From Limnomonas spitsbergensis (Eukaryota; Chlorophyta; Chlorophyceae; Chlamydomonadales), in assembly GCA_037349105.1 (NCBI GenBank), contig JAYJMM010000113.1:4588001-4652000 (forward strand): DNA of 64,000 nt. The letters are read 5' to 3'. This document shows, in pieces, positions 18,301 through 27,602 of the stretch (positions are counted from its first letter, which is position 1; every line of letters starts with the position of its first letter). The position numbers and the translations under genes are program-made. Below the pieces are notes generated by a model that worked only from the letters and a program-made list of their open reading frames with translations, was not told the DNA's origin and searched no databases.

Positions 18301-19752
18301 TTCCTCAGGCCGCTGCGCCACTGTTTCAAATCCTTCCCAATCTTGATTCTCCTCGTCCTCAGGCTCAGATCCAGGTTCCTCCTGATCTCCTGTCACGCCG
18401 TTACACCATTCGTCTGCGAAGGTCTTAACAGCCAGGGCCGCTTCGTGCTCCGCCCCTCCCTTGGACACCTGTCCAAGGGCGGCTAACAACGTCGCCCTGT
18501 CCTGGCCTGTATGGGGGATACCCATCATGGCCTTTGTCGCCCACTCCCTCAGGTGATGGGCCTTGAACTCCTCAATTGCTGTGACCTGGTCACTGAAATG
18601 AGCAAACGTCCTGGAGCAAATCTGCTTCCACAGGTGCGTTGCCCACAGCAAGATTCTTGCCCAGCCAAACGGCTGCGGCTGTTCCTCTATTGCCTCTTCC
18701 ACCTTCACCACAGTCCTGGCTCTGGATCTCTCTGGATCTCCTGAGCTTTCCTCCTGTGCCCAAGCTGGGTTGTGGAAGAATCCATACAGGCTGTCCTTCT
18801 TGCTGGTGCCTGTCCGGAACCTGCTGTCCGCTTCTGCCTTGGATCGCTGCGCCGGTTTACCCACACTGGGTGGAAACCTGGACAGTGGTGTCCCGTAGGC
18901 CGTGGAACCTGCTCCTCTTCTAAACAGCATTCTGCGCTGTCGCAGCTGCTGCACAGGCCTCATCCCTGCCTTGGATCGCTGCACCCTTTCCTCCTGGGCT
19001 GGATCTGACATCTCCTCCTCGGATATCAGGTCAGCCCAAGGCTTTCCCACCGGCACCGCTGAATTTTTAAATGCTGCCAGCGGCTCTGCACTGTCCTGCC
19101 AAGTCTGCATGGTCACCGCTGGCTGGGCACCTGCCCCCTCGCGCTTGACCACTGCAGGCACTTGCCTGCTTCCCATTTCCTTTCCACCTGGCTGTAATTT
19201 GTCATGGCCTGCTAGCCCCTCTGGGTCTGCAGCGCTCTCTGAACTGTGTTCCGTCTGGCAGGGCTCTACCAATACTCGCTGCGCAACCCTCGTCCCCTTG
19301 GACGGAATCTGCTGCGGAGCGGCATCTGGTTCGCTGTCACGTCGTATGCCGCTGCTCTGGGACACCTCAGTCACCTGATCCAAGATCAGATCCGGGGTTC
19401 CCGCCTGCGTCGGACCCTGCTCAGATTCCAGGCTGCTCCTGAAATCAGCAGGCAGTGGGCCTTCTCGCCCAATGCCTGTCCTTATCACACACACAGCGCC
19501 ACCTTCCAGCATTCCTGCCGCTCCGGGCAGGAAGTGGTCAGGTCCTGACACCTTGCAGGCCCGTGCGGCCGGATCCACTGGCCTTGCCAGTTTCTCCGCC
19601 ATCCGCAGGGCTTCCTCTGCAATCAGTGAATCAGCCACCTCTATCAGGTCTGCACCTGGCTCCAGCCCCCGTACTCGCCCTCTGCGGCGCTGGACGTCGG
19701 GGTGCTGGTGCCTATCAGGATGCAGGTTAATCTCTGCCATTCCTACAGGCAA
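11896..19752 (-). CDS. Retrotransposon ORF1: gag-like polyprotein with zinc knuckles and a protease-like motif
   Basis: About 2618 residues, beginning at an ATG (19752) soon after the 5' LTR and leader. Visible features are: long charged and Gln/Pro/Gly-rich low-complexity regions; a 20-residue tandem repeat (about residues 680-785); a CCHC knuckle near 1251 (CYQCGSTAHLARDC); a retropepsin-like motif near 1511-1520 (ALMDSACSCHVIT, with Asp 1512 as candidate catalytic residue, DSA in place of DTG/DSG); a second CCHC near 1782 (CTLCGAKGWHTAEC); and a third near 2183 (CFKCHQPGHYASEC). Three knuckles spread over a 2600-residue Gag are unusual, since typical Ty3 Gag is 300-500 residues. The last ~170 residues overlap ORF2 and look less natural than the ORF2 frame, so translation probably leaves this frame before 12130. 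Function is nucleocapsid assembly and RNA packaging by analogy. Confidence 0.85.
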   Translation of the reverse strand: MPVGMAEINLHPDRHQHPDVQRRRGRVRGLEPGADLIEVADSLIAEEALRMAEKLARPVDPAARACKVSGPDHFLPGAAGMLEGGAVCVIRTGIGREGPLPADFRSSLESEQGPTQAGTPDLILDQVTEVSQSSGIRRDSEPDAAPQQIPSKGTRVAQRVLVEPCQTEHSSESAADPEGLAGHDKLQPGGKEMGSRQVPAVVKREGAGAQPAVTMQTWQDSAEPLAAFKNSAVPVGKPWADLISEEEMSDPAQEERVQRSKAGMRPVQQLRQRRMLFRRGAGSTAYGTPLSRFPPSVGKPAQRSKAEADSRFRTGTSKKDSLYGFFHNPAWAQEESSGDPERSRARTVVKVEEAIEEQPQPFGWARILLWATHLWKQICSRTFAHFSDQVTAIEEFKAHHLREWATKAMMGIPHTGQDRATLLAALGQVSKGGAEHEAALAVKTFADEWCNGVTGDQEEPGSEPEDEENQDWEGFETVAQRPEELREVQRWQQQARAAPTPIPRSEVFEISSEPSLRGRPRGGEAPRASSPAASERAELTSRSLARMAEQGVDTRRASRQKSYALLRIVEGKENICQEVQVDHIEEFLRNRQVGPARRTLQEVEPAGSTRSSGPRRQEAREETRSDSYARDYTGGTQPGRQYQAPPRGQAGSTEQPGGYSQELPREQAGSREQHDRQNREPPRGQADGTDQRNWQGQEPPKGQAGNSESAQQNWQGQEPPRGQAGNSESAQQNWQGQELPRGQAGNSESAQQNWQGQEPPRGQAGNNGSAQQSWQNQGPPRGQAESDRGAQPWRSRPVEQQSRSEAGWPPPAGSRDSAGRAGRRPSGENHAQEEPDNRHSGYQQDRNPSGGGGDGSGSHSGSENSGSARADRRGPGARRESGDQEMRRLEWEQARNNLQLQQQMISQLVGVAKFAKIPTIQGNVPVLDMSHPGAVAARTYCQACGYWGSHNRLALSDEPPALAVVAGEITGSCQSPSAMAMLVKSLVKLWDSKPACVGPLMLAIRAAPHAGERAAREVDKIRDLWTAPVGEQCQETSLLTLWIRVVQAEVGKPTSEERTAISNLRLGVKTTLDPEVKSEETVEAFAHRVLSTAQLLQISRDAVDHFGRRHSVSHMFHDGLPAATKAKLSEFVVTVPGYLSMTDEDQITVLTQQVVLWEKFALEMGDLGGASLRQVASSGLGQGEAQYNKGRRERTGQWEMRARLDGAVIPAGPVAAQPQRSEGKPRGVSWADQPAAQNNSAGSAMGVPKACYQCGSTAHLARDCRVLRARDERRDERRDERRPAPLATDITTGQARPTPQQYPLPPRPPQGQAAGRPYDRNQGNRPYPRPGPGQGGQAQQAAHVSHLTSPTGQAEPEGWHQTMAEMLSESVALMTQVGLMPKPVEFKQAVHNARPKSFLPEPFREEEPEQSLREPASRKGEKRLVLSRLADDMIDIRLQVFKLNERLSSLSCATLPMGTDQRGEASRGKQESRVVPAAPKLQYFRNDRSNLEQCVGLMVKGKVLVAQKALMDSACSCHVITVNIAEQLVAMGAELVRTDEKIRTTDNAGADLYGILFIYVVYGYGGPNAIMEPTVVRVVKTPPDAYEHLVGNPEFLKYDGVLKAAGRLTLRPREGAQGARGSRDLTLPLELASPVGGYQAAAVAWAGIQCGFAERGGWPAASVEDEHEPLLQHAMAHRAGAAMKVSANYGEPHGASLQDSKPQQARGTQRLHKEAPKGPATAPPQERRERRQAEEPQSRAEPQAEAAAEMAENIRRAHLAATMPVVRKEFLRRNNTPSKENPCTLCGAKGWHTAECCDSRVLDLSKSGLRAEAPKSMQQEVCRGRPAPGTRKADKVVAPEVEVAEQGAAAQGGEADPSQGQSGSQDEEEDSEREAEPQGALRSRASKELDRLQTQQRFAQKALKDMEVQLYQQSAAFVQYLRLQMARWDDIKSVDSVMTDVQREYVLRADQLPGLYQAIGDLQAGRPQNRVQVDPELAASIQEAFVPASPWDSDPEGEGEPPSTVVPAEAKQRSPGLNNPGGANRAQMASPDARRERRGTEAAAEAEDKAPRERSRSAQRGQVREHQAVAPTPGVKSQLTEHNTGDSSPADVQAKGRWRRSPSEGDSDRRIHARQESPGPDQRGSMPRGRSLERGSGSLARSVKKGDQEQDRRRAADRSPPGRATAGQGRIAKPAHLGPRDGGVCFKCHQPGHYASECPDWRSVMAASSGRVDRPRVPAGPERGVKADGPGHSLEGPEDRLRRAYEAEQRTSFEEWKAQKAAASQSGLPGPPGRQGTVMQEAPRWEGLARHTCLVSIHGGVYQAAGTAQVQSNQVAEVPGDTQWVLEGQVPLRKHHWKVVMESLAMNHYGTMPAGSARSIHHAGWVLRDLQRRGCPAPCEDWPNMLQRFLIEEQSDHFDNMNDANRGAQADMHQHNDEEGEASPSEDGSANSDRGSDSREDTPMPDQGSVLPCPGTPEVPLHIGSAANGAAARAQVSAGLVTTERLREPQRGARVAIRQNPLETTAAPPPGTALEDGGRRPVARPAGVSATGGPPEGTRIQLMTRTVRTTANKPATGSMPSPGLYRRASQGAGASCSGIAWETSCQDQRILRRCSQCQRMPRMGSAGSKTTGCCLAVR
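17401..17690 (-). repeat. 60-bp in-frame tandem repeat in ORF1
   Basis: Units repeat with a period of exactly 60 bp and encode a 20-residue module containing NWQGQEPPRGQAGNSESA. About four and a half near-identical copies are flanked by shorter diverged copies with the GQEPPRGQA core to about 17830. The period is a multiple of three, so the frame is kept. Confidence 0.9.
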
Positions 19753-20443
19753 TTTATACGATCCACACGATCCTGCAATGTGCTGGCAACACCAAAACAG
19801 GATCTGCTAACGCTCAGGCTTCTGCCTCTTGCACCTACTGCAGCCTGGTGAGGACTTGCCAGTCAGGTCAAGTTGACAGGTACAGCAAAAAACAGGACAG
19901 GTCTCTGCCTTCCTGCTTTTTCTTGCTAATAATCAGAATCTGGCGGAATCCTCCGTCGCCTTCAGTACTTCCCACCTCTTTCTGGCTGGGTGGCTTCTAG
20001 AAGTCGCACGCCCTGCGTGGATGGGGCTTCTTGCTTGGTACCCGCTCTGCTCTGCGGTCCTGCGGGGATGCTTTGGCCCACCAAGAAAATTTTAACCTTG
20101 GATCTTCTATCCACAAGTTAACTTCTGTCAATGATGACAGATTGGATCCACCTGATCACAATCTTCAATCACACAGGTACAAATTGCTGGGTGTATAAAT
20201 CCACAGCCAATTCTTCAAGCCTCTCCTGGACCCAGCACTGTGTTGCCACACACAGTGATTCACAGGGTTTAACTTGGCAATCTCTCTCTGGAGATTACCT
20301 CAGCCAAATTGCAGTTCAAGCGCCAAATTCCAGGCTGTTTGCTGACAAGCAAAATTCAAATTTTCGCAGCACAAACACCTTCTGCAGGAACTGGCAAATC
20401 AGGCTGATCAGGCTCAATCTACTTCGTCCCTTTCAAAAGGACA
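19753..20443 (-). other. 5' leader and LTR-like middle segment
   Basis: This region lies between the conserved part of the right LTR and the ORF1 start. Around 20380-20443 it resembles the middle of the solo LTR at 43400-43500 (both carry GTGTCCTT, AAGGGAC and CCTGATCAGC on the element strand). The right LTR may therefore extend into this region, having lost the terminal 220 bp seen at 1208-1429. Confidence 0.55.
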
Positions 20444-21254
20444 CGCGTTGTGCGCTTCAGGTCCGTGGCGGACTTCTCCCTCACGACAGTGATGGGCGCC
20501 TACGGGCAGACTTCGTGACTACTCACTGGCTGCGGGTGCTCAACGAGTTAAGCTGCTAGATTTGTATTTGTATGTCAGGCAATAGCAAGGGTTGGCGCAG
20601 GCCTTCAGGCTGTCTGGTCGCGAACCAGCTAGGCAATCAGGTGCACTTACCGCGTCACACGCGGTGAGGGTACGGGATCGTAGACTGCGAACTACTTGTT
20701 CGGCAGGGATCTCGTTCCACCATGGAGTAGTCATTCCCTACCAGCCCCACGTGACTGAGCGTTCAGCAGGGCCCAGCGGGTATGCACTGTTCTAAACCTA
20801 TGGGATGCTGCACAGCCCCAGACACCACTGGGCCAAATGGGTCCATCCTTGACTGGCATACGTCCGGTGGCCCAAGCAAGAAAGCAAGCTGCACCAGGAA
20901 CCTCAACTGAGGTCTTGTTCTCTTGCTATCTCAGCGGAAGCTGAGGTAGTCTTGACTTGTTGTAGGTACTGACTTAAGGTACAACTCGGGTCTCACGCAC
21001 TGGGTGACGGCCGGTGCTTGTTACAGAAGAGGTCTGTCCTTTTGAAAGGGACGAAGTAACTAGTTTAGGCAATTGCCGGGATACAGGGACCCGGCAGGCC
21101 CAATTCAAAGTACGGGACAGCTAAACCCCTGGCGTAAGCGGGTTTCTAGGTTCCTATTCAAATAAGGAGGATCCGCAGGGAAGCTGCGAAGCCTCCGAGG
21201 TCGCAAACTGCGGCCTAAACGGTTTTGGCACGTATACCGTAATATACCGTGACA
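20444..21254 (-). repeat. 5' LTR (conserved part, with a 184-bp insertion)
   Basis: It matches 1430-2056 except for one base and the insertion at 20719-20902. It ends GTGACA followed by the GCAA target duplication. A palindromic TGCCGGG...CCCGGCA element is shared by both LTRs and the solo LTR. Confidence 0.88.
20719..20902 (-). repeat. 184-bp repeat insertion inside the 5' LTR
   Basis: It is absent from the 3' LTR at the equivalent site (after CTCGTTCC, before TCAACTGA). Its first part matches the family A-like repeat at 22031-22150 and 41546-41628 (CCAGCCCCACG, GTTCAGCAGGGCCCAGC). Its second part matches family B in reverse (CCGGTGGCCCAAGCA). Only CC is shared at both edges, so no clear target duplication is seen. 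Confidence 0.7.
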
Positions 21255-21258
21255 GCAA
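21255..21258. other. Right target-site duplication GCAA
   Basis: It matches 1204-1207 exactly and lies directly outside the right LTR terminus. Confidence 0.7.
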
Positions 21259-21299
21259 TGCCGGTGAATTATCGCCTGCCTTGGGGAAAAGTAATATCT

Positions 21300-21403
21300 G
21301 GGGGGGGGGAAGCCACGGGGGTTTGATCCAGGCCAAAACCAGGGTGCAGGAAAATTTCAGGAAGCAATTTTGCAGATCCGGCCCCCGTGGCTTCCCCCCC
21401 CCC
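21300..21403. repeat. Perfect 22-bp inverted repeat with poly-G/poly-C tips
   Basis: The arms are 21300-21321 (ten G, then AAGCCACGGGGG) and 21382-21403 (its exact reverse complement), separated by 60 bp. The flanks keep weaker inverted similarity (AATAT with ATATT). It may be a small foldback element; it lies 45 bp from the retrotransposon end. Confidence 0.85.
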
Positions 21404-22030
21404 TGGTAATATGAGCTCGGATCCAGGGTCCAGTAAGATTTGCTTCTTGCAAGAGGTATCTCTTGGTATAGCCACCTCGAGTTTTTCTCATAATAATAGA
21501 TTTTCAGCGATTCCTCTAATTTGCATTTTGTTTTTGCACTTAAATGCCGCCGGGTTTCTTGAAGATGCAGACAAAATAAGCCCACCTGGCTGCATGTTCA
21601 GTGCATGTGCAGCTTCTCCCCTCCCCTCCCCCTATTTCGCACCAGGGTTCAAGAAGTACTGATACTTCTTCCTCGTCGTGTTTTTTCATGTTGGCCATGG
21701 CAGTATGTACTATGCAGCCATGATGCTTGCGAACCTGGACGATTGAAGAGCCCCAAAATGGCCGTCATGGTCTTGCAAGTGGTGAGAGAAGGAGTGAGAG
21801 AGGCCTTTATAACTCTGCCAGCACGTGGCAATCAATTTGCAAGTGTCACATTGATGGCGATTGAACTCAAATTGGGATTGAACCCATCAAACAATTCCCT
21901 CTGCCCCCGGGTTCCAAGTTCCTGCCCCATCACGGAGGATGTGGCTGCACCTTGGATCTAGTTGCTGGGTTCCACCTTCCTGCCCCCTTCACATAGGAGG
22001 GGGGCATGGCTGCACCATGGTCCTAGCTGT

Positions 22031-22150
22031 GCACGGTAGCTGGAATTGAGCTTGCTCATCCCCCACCAGCCCCACGCGGCTGAGTGTTCAGCAGGGCCCA
22101 GCAGGTCAATGACATTACAGGCCCAGCAGGTGTGCACCATCCTAACGAAT
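22031..22150 (-). repeat. Family A-like dispersed repeat
   Basis: It contains CCAGCCCCACGCGGCTGAG and GTTCAGCAGGGCCCAGCAGG. The same order occurs in the LTR insertion at 20719 and, inverted, at 41546-41628. Confidence 0.6.
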
Positions 22151-24474
22151 TGCGATTGCATCCACACCTCCCGCAGTCTGGATCTCTTTGTAAAAGGAAA
22201 TATATACTGGGGCATGGCGGCACTGCAGCTAAGTGGCTTCAATCCTTCATCAGGTCTTTGGCACTTCATCCACTCACAGACTGCTGCAGCGTTCAGATCT
22301 TGAGTACCGTAGTCCTTGTTGCTGCTGTGCAAAGGCCCTCACTTCAGGCTGCAGCTTTAAACCGGTCATACACAAATTGGCAATCAATGATTTTTGACAT
22401 GGGTGCATGGGACTCTTCTGGCTGAGCAAGGGCTCCAGATCTTAGTCCGTGAGGTATGAAGGACCGCATGGGGTCGACGTGGTCAGGTAATATTTCAAAT
22501 TGAGCTCTGCACCGTGCTCCAGGATTCATTCCACAAAATCATACCCTTGAAATGACACGGTGAAATCTTTGCCATGAGCAGCTGATTTTTAAAGCGGCCG
22601 TCTAGCAACATGGCGCTAGCGGACTCAATTTTGGTTCAAACTCCTGTGGAACTGGTTTTTCTTTCCCTGTCATTTCGAGGACTCTGCAGCGCTTGGCTAT
22701 AACGTGCCTTGGAGACAGCTTATAACACGAGCGGTGACATAGTTTGGAATCAGATGTTTTACTTCAACTTGAGTTTTGTTAATCATATTGATTTTCAGCC
22801 CAATCAACCCCACCCATGCGGCAGGCCAACGGCTAGGACAGCACAATTGAAACAGATACCTGCACAGCACGAAGTGTAGCGTCACCCTCTATTCGCGTGA
22901 CACAAGTGGGGCCACCAATAGCGACAATTCCAAAGGCTAGGCCATTCCCATTGACAAAGGTAGGTCGCAATTGGTGGCACATCCTCAGGTTACTGTGGCA
23001 CTTAGGCACCCCTCACACCACGTCTGCATCCTAGCTTGACATGCTGCATAAGTTGCACAACAGCCAGCTAACATGGGCACAGCCACCGCAAGACCACCCA
23101 AAACATGCTGACGATGACTCACCCACCCTGATGGTTATTCAAAATTCACACACAAGGTATGCAAATTTTATTTTTAATGCAGGGCTTCCACCTGCATGCC
23201 ATAACATCTTGCTTTCAGCACATACCACTGCCCTCCAGTCACAACGTAGCCTGGCAGACCATAAATTGCCCTGAAATATGTGCAGGCCAGGTCTCACAAG
23301 GACACATTTACAAGAGAACTGCCCAACTTGATATGCAGGCCATGCAAACTGCCTAAGAGGGCGGCCAGGATGTCTGTGGCATCGCAACCACCACCATGCT
23401 GTGGCCATGACTTTGCCAGCAGCTAACGTGGTAAGCAAAATATTAAATTTGCTTCACATCATAAAATTTCAGCATAGATACCTGCTTCATTGTGTAGGAC
23501 TCTCATCAGCAATCTAACTGATGTTGAGGTGCCGGCATGTAATATTTTGCAATGCCATGCAGGACATCTGGTGCTAGATGTCGTGTGTGAGATTGCAAAA
23601 CCCTATCAACCTCAGCCGCCAACATCATCCAACAACCATCAGACATTTCCACTATTTTTATGTCTGTGACATACATACCGTATAGACAGTGCAACAAATA
23701 ACATCTAATTCCTTATGATGGAGTAATTCAGTGCATAATTTGCCTATGCACCTGCTGTGTAGGCTAGGAAGTCAACAGCGCCGTTACGTGCTAGCATGCA
23801 TATCCCAAACATACGAGCCCTTACTTACCCCGTGCTAGGCGACCGAGGAGCCAGGCTGAATAGACCTACTTCATTCAACATACCGAGCCTTCATCACAAC
23901 CAAAGGCAGTATAATCAGCATTCCATCTGTTACCGTAAACAGCATCTGAAAGGGCCCATGCATGGGCCAGCCCCCCGAGTCCCCCTGTTACATTTTTTCC
24001 TCTTTCTTTTTTGCACGCATCACAGTAGTAGTAAGAATGATCAGCAGGTCAGGCAGATGAGGGTCAGCATGCATCCGCCCTGCCTGTCATATCATTAGCA
24101 AAGCAGCAAAGCACTGAGTAAGGCAGGTAACGGTGTACCGTACCTCACCCCTGCTGTGTATATTGTTACCTGCCTCTCTAAAAACACGCAAGTTGTCTGT
24201 TGCGCTGGTTTCCCGGGCGCAAACACAATCAACACCTGGGGATAAACACAATCCCGGGTTCACAATGGACGGCCGAATTGAAAAGATTGCCATCACACTC
24301 CAACCATGCTCCAACCACTCATGAAGCCCATCCTGCCTCGCTGCACGCAGGCGCACGCTGCACTCTGTTTGATAGCTACATTGCAATGGAGTGTCAGCGG
24401 AGAATATTGTGCTCTCTTCTAGTTTTGGAAATCCCCTGATACCTTTGGTCACAACCATATTTGCTACCGCACAA

Positions 24475-26260
24475 ATGTTGCCTCCGTTCTTGTCAAAGCT
24501 TTTTAAATCGAAGAGCAAGGCTGTCGAGGCCCCCGAAGCTCCGGCCCCAGGTCCAGAGAGAGGTATAAGGCGCAGCCTGAGCGAACCTTACCCAAGCTCG
24601 AGACATGAATTTGTTAATGAAAACTCCAGCAGTGAGGAGGAGAACGAAGAGAAAGAGTAAGAGATTTGCAGATGGGACAAGCCTGCTTGGCCTTGACAGT
24701 ACTTCACCCCCATCGTAGACGCTAAATTGCCCTCATGCATATGCAGGGAAATGACGGGGCGGCCATCGCACGCTAGTAGCAGAAGAGGGACGATCGACGT
24801 GCGGACCATAGCCGGAGCGAGACGGTCATCTAGCGCACGAACCTTGTCCAGGTTGCTGGCCGAGAAAGTCAGCGTGTGCGACAACTTTAGTGCCGGAGGC
24901 CTGGAGAACGCGCTGCAAAACTTTTGCCGTATCGACAGTAGACACAGGGGCAGGTGAGTTATCATCACTTCATAAGCCACTCAGTCTGAATGAGGCATGC
25001 AGCTTTTGACTGCCATCTGAATATTTGCAGGAATTGTACTGTCATGGAGGCTTTTAGTCGGCAAAAGGGTCAGCGTGTCATCATAAAGGCATTCAGTGTA
25101 CCACGAATGACAGCTGCTCAACGTGATAAGTGCCGTCGGGAGTTACAGCTGCTCGACACTGCCTCTGACGTCCCCAACGTCATGCGCCTCATGGGCACGA
25201 CAGAAGATGTCAATAGCCTGTACACCATAGTGAACGTCTGCCCAGGTTTGTCCAGCATCTTTCATTCACATTTGCTGTGCTGACCCCTGATCTCACAGCC
25301 GTCCTCTGATGTACAGGCGTTACGTTGATAGAGCACATGGCCAATGGTAACGGGCGAATCACTGAGGAATTCTGCTCGAGGAATGTTGCCCGGCCAATGC
25401 TGGAGGCGCTAGCAGGTCTGCACGCCCTGGGCATAGTACACAGGCATATAAAGCCGGAGCATATCATCTGCGGTGGAAGCTCTGGAGGAGGCTCCACGCT
25501 TATAGATTTTACGGACGGAGCAATCACAGTAGAAAAGTGTCTGAACAGCAGAGAGGGTGAGCTGCAGTACATGGCGCCCGAGATGCTGAACAAGCCCTGC
25601 GCTGAAGATGTCTTTCACAAGGTGGGCATCACTGCTCATATTGACTTCTGCAGCCCAGTGTAGCTGTCTATTTTAGGGTGCTTCAGATACACAGAAGCCG
25701 CTACCTGGCCTACGGCTAGCAAGGCTTGGCATACCTGTTACTCAAGCCACCTTTTGTAGGCCTGTCTAGGGTTTGTCCCAATTGGCTCGGTGGTGACCGC
25801 CTAGGGCACCTCTTAAGTGTTTATTTTGTTACAGTCTGGCACGCACTAAAACAAACTTTCATAAGTACTAAAACCAATCTCGAGGTCTCCCACTCACCTG
25901 TCATCTCCCGGTTCCATTGATTGTGCCTTTTCCCAGGTGCTTTTCAACGGCATGGCGGAATCGGAGCTGCCTCAGTACACTGAGAAGGTTGACGTGTGGA
26001 GTCTTGGAGTGGTGATCCTCGAGGCTCTCACGGGGCGACAACCGTTCCTGGCAGACTCGATTAAGGAAATGATACAGGTGCAGCAGGGCATGCTCGATGT
26101 GACTGATGCAGACGGCATGACACCTGTCTTCATGACACGTCATGGGCTGTCGGCATTAGCTGTGGATTTCCTGGCAAAAGCAATGCAGGCGGATCCTGTG
26201 CGGCGTCACAGTGCCGCAGAGCTGCTGCTGCATGATTGGCTGAAACCGGGTCCTCCCTGA
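24475..26260 (+). CDS. Protein kinase-like protein, probable pseudokinase (five exons)
   Basis: Model exons are 24475-24656, 24747-24953, 25031-25245, 25317-25621 and 25937-26260. All junctions are GT/AG, all phases agree, and the product is 410 residues. Residues 1-60 are basic then acidic and probably disordered. The kinase fold runs from about 120 to 408. The VAIK-type Lys is present (RVIIKAF, Lys149) and APE is present (MAPE, 287-290), followed by DVWSLGVVILEALTGRQPF (322 on) and the C-lobe ending LLLHDWL. The catalytic loop reads HRHIKPEHI (243-251): the HRD Asp and the downstream Asn are both His. DFG reads DFT (265-267). No Gly-rich loop is visible. These losses predict little or no phosphotransfer, so a scaffold or regulatory role is inferred. 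The start is the first in-frame ATG. The family within plant Ser/Thr kinases is not assigned. A more distant 5' exon cannot be excluded. Confidence 0.8.
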
Positions 26261-26950
26261 TGCTCATCATCTTTCCCCACCTGAATAATTGATGTCGAAA
26301 CAGTCAACCTTCCCCCCAACGTTATCTTCAATGAGTATTATTCAGGACACCTATTTTGGTTTGCCCTGCGAGTGGATAATGAGTGATTATGAGATTACCG
26401 AGAGAGTGCGAGAGAGCAGATAGATGCACTGATTATTGAACACCATTCAGATTTATTTTGTGTCGTCCACGGACTGGGGGCCTCTACTGGTATATGCCTT
26501 TGTTTACTCGTATGACTAATATGAGTCATATCCATGACATGTTCAGAATTTGTGTTTAGTTTGTCGCCTACGTGGTTCAATTCCATGGAATACGGCCTAC
26601 TTCTGGTATTTTGCCGAACAGGTTTAACCTACAGCAGCAAGGAGCAAGTTCGACCAGCGGATTTCTTAAAGGTGTGTCCCATGTCACCGACTTCACCGAG
26701 AATGCCAGTATCGGAATACGGCAAACATAACACTACCTTATGGGATTGTGCCAAGCAATCTGCAACACCTTTGTTCTAAACTGAAATAGCAACGCTGAGA
26801 CCATACCGATCTCTGATAGACGAGACTAGAAGTCCGGGCTTAATTGCATGCGCTCCTTACTTGCATGCGCTCCGTTGCAACACGCAATCGTCAATTGAAA
26901 GGCCATCTCAGGATGGTTTCTGGAGCCAAGGGAAGTTAGTTTGCCTTCAT

Positions 26951-27009
26951 GTCTATGACGTTAAACCTCTGGGCCCTGCTCAAAAAGGCTTGGCCGCGTA
27001 GGCGCCCAA
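26951..27009 (+). repeat. Dispersed repeat family A copy
   Basis: Carries CTATGACGTTAAACCTCTGG, then CAAAAAGGCTTGGCCGCG and GGCGCCCAA, close to consensus. Confidence 0.8.
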
Positions 27010-27052
27010 ATAGTAGGGGCAGGAAAAATATAAATGTTTCATGTGATAAGTC

Positions 27053-27106
27053 GATGTTGTTCCACCTCTGGGCCCTGCCCGAAAGGCTTGTTGTAGTGGG
27101 CGCTTC
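27053..27106 (+). repeat. Dispersed repeat family A copy, degenerate
   Basis: Retains CACCTCTGGGCCCTGCCC, GAAAGGCTTG and GTGGGCGC only. Confidence 0.6.
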
Positions 27107-27257
27107 GGTGTTTACCCAGCGGGAATAAAGACAGCCATGGCCCAGCAAAAATAAGGAGCAACAGATCTGTCCCTCCCAATCGACCGTGAAAATACTGAAA
27201 CCTGTGTGCATGGCTTCATGATCCTAGCCCACGCCAAGAGAGTATTCAGTACGAATG

Positions 27258-27602
27258 TGAATGACGTTACATATCTGGGCCATGCTCAAAAGGCTAGAGG
27301 AACAGGGAAGCAAGGAAAGAAACAGACGAAAAATGGAGAAGATCACTCCAAAAAGTCAAGGAAGTATGAAGAATCCCCAGCCCGTTCTGATCCTAGCCCT
27401 CAGTGAAGAGGAAACAAACAAACAAAGCGGGCAGTTGGTCAGAAAAAACAGGAAAGGGAACAGAAATAAAGGAAAGAGACCGAGGAAAGGGACATACAAA
27501 TGTCTGGGGAAAATGTTGGAGAAGGGAAGCCCCGGCCTCTGAAACGACTACGCCTCAACTATAGCTACCACATCCTCTACAAAAGCCTGGGTCTCCCTGT
27601 TT
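27258..27602 (+). repeat. Family A copy with long purine-rich tail
   Basis: The core is 27258-27298 (AATGACGTTACATATCTGG). The downstream purine-rich stretch and the segment near 27540-27602 (CCTCTGAAACGACTACGCC, then CCACATCC) parallel the complete copy at 40210-40437. Confidence 0.55.

Larger units (their letters stand above)
1208..21254 (-). mobile_element. Giant Ty3/gypsy-type LTR retrotransposon encoding a DNA methyltransferase
   Basis: A ~20-kb LTR retrotransposon lies with its coding strand on minus. The left edge begins TGTCGC and the right edge ends GTGACA, so the termini are TGTC...GACA. The 4-bp direct repeat GCAA flanks it at 1204-1207 and 21255-21258, as expected for a target duplication. 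The 627 bp shared by the two LTRs (1430-2056 and 20444-21254 less a 184-bp insertion) differ by a single substitution by eye (1731 C, 20929 T), which implies recent insertion. Order in the coding direction is: 5' LTR, leader, ORF1 (gag-like and protease-like), ORF2 (unknown), ORF3 (zinc motifs, reverse transcriptase, RNase H, cytosine-5 methyltransferase, integrase, half PHD finger), 3' UTR with 28-bp repeats, partial LTR, 3' LTR. RT-RNase H before integrase is the Ty3/gypsy order. Typical Ty3 elements are 5-8 kb, so this one is exceptionally large. No chromodomain, tRNA primer site or polypurine tract was confidently identified. Confidence 0.92.
21259..24474. other. Intergenic region before the kinase-like gene
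   Basis: No supported gene was seen. It holds the 22-bp inverted repeat at 21300-21403 and a family A-like repeat at 22031-22150. The remaining ~2.3 kb is unremarkable, and short ORFs lack motifs. Confidence 0.5.

Noticed and set aside
25317..25621. Calling the kinase-like gene an active Ser/Thr kinase
   Set aside because: The catalytic loop lacks the HRD Asp and the conserved Asn, so an active-kinase label is not supported.
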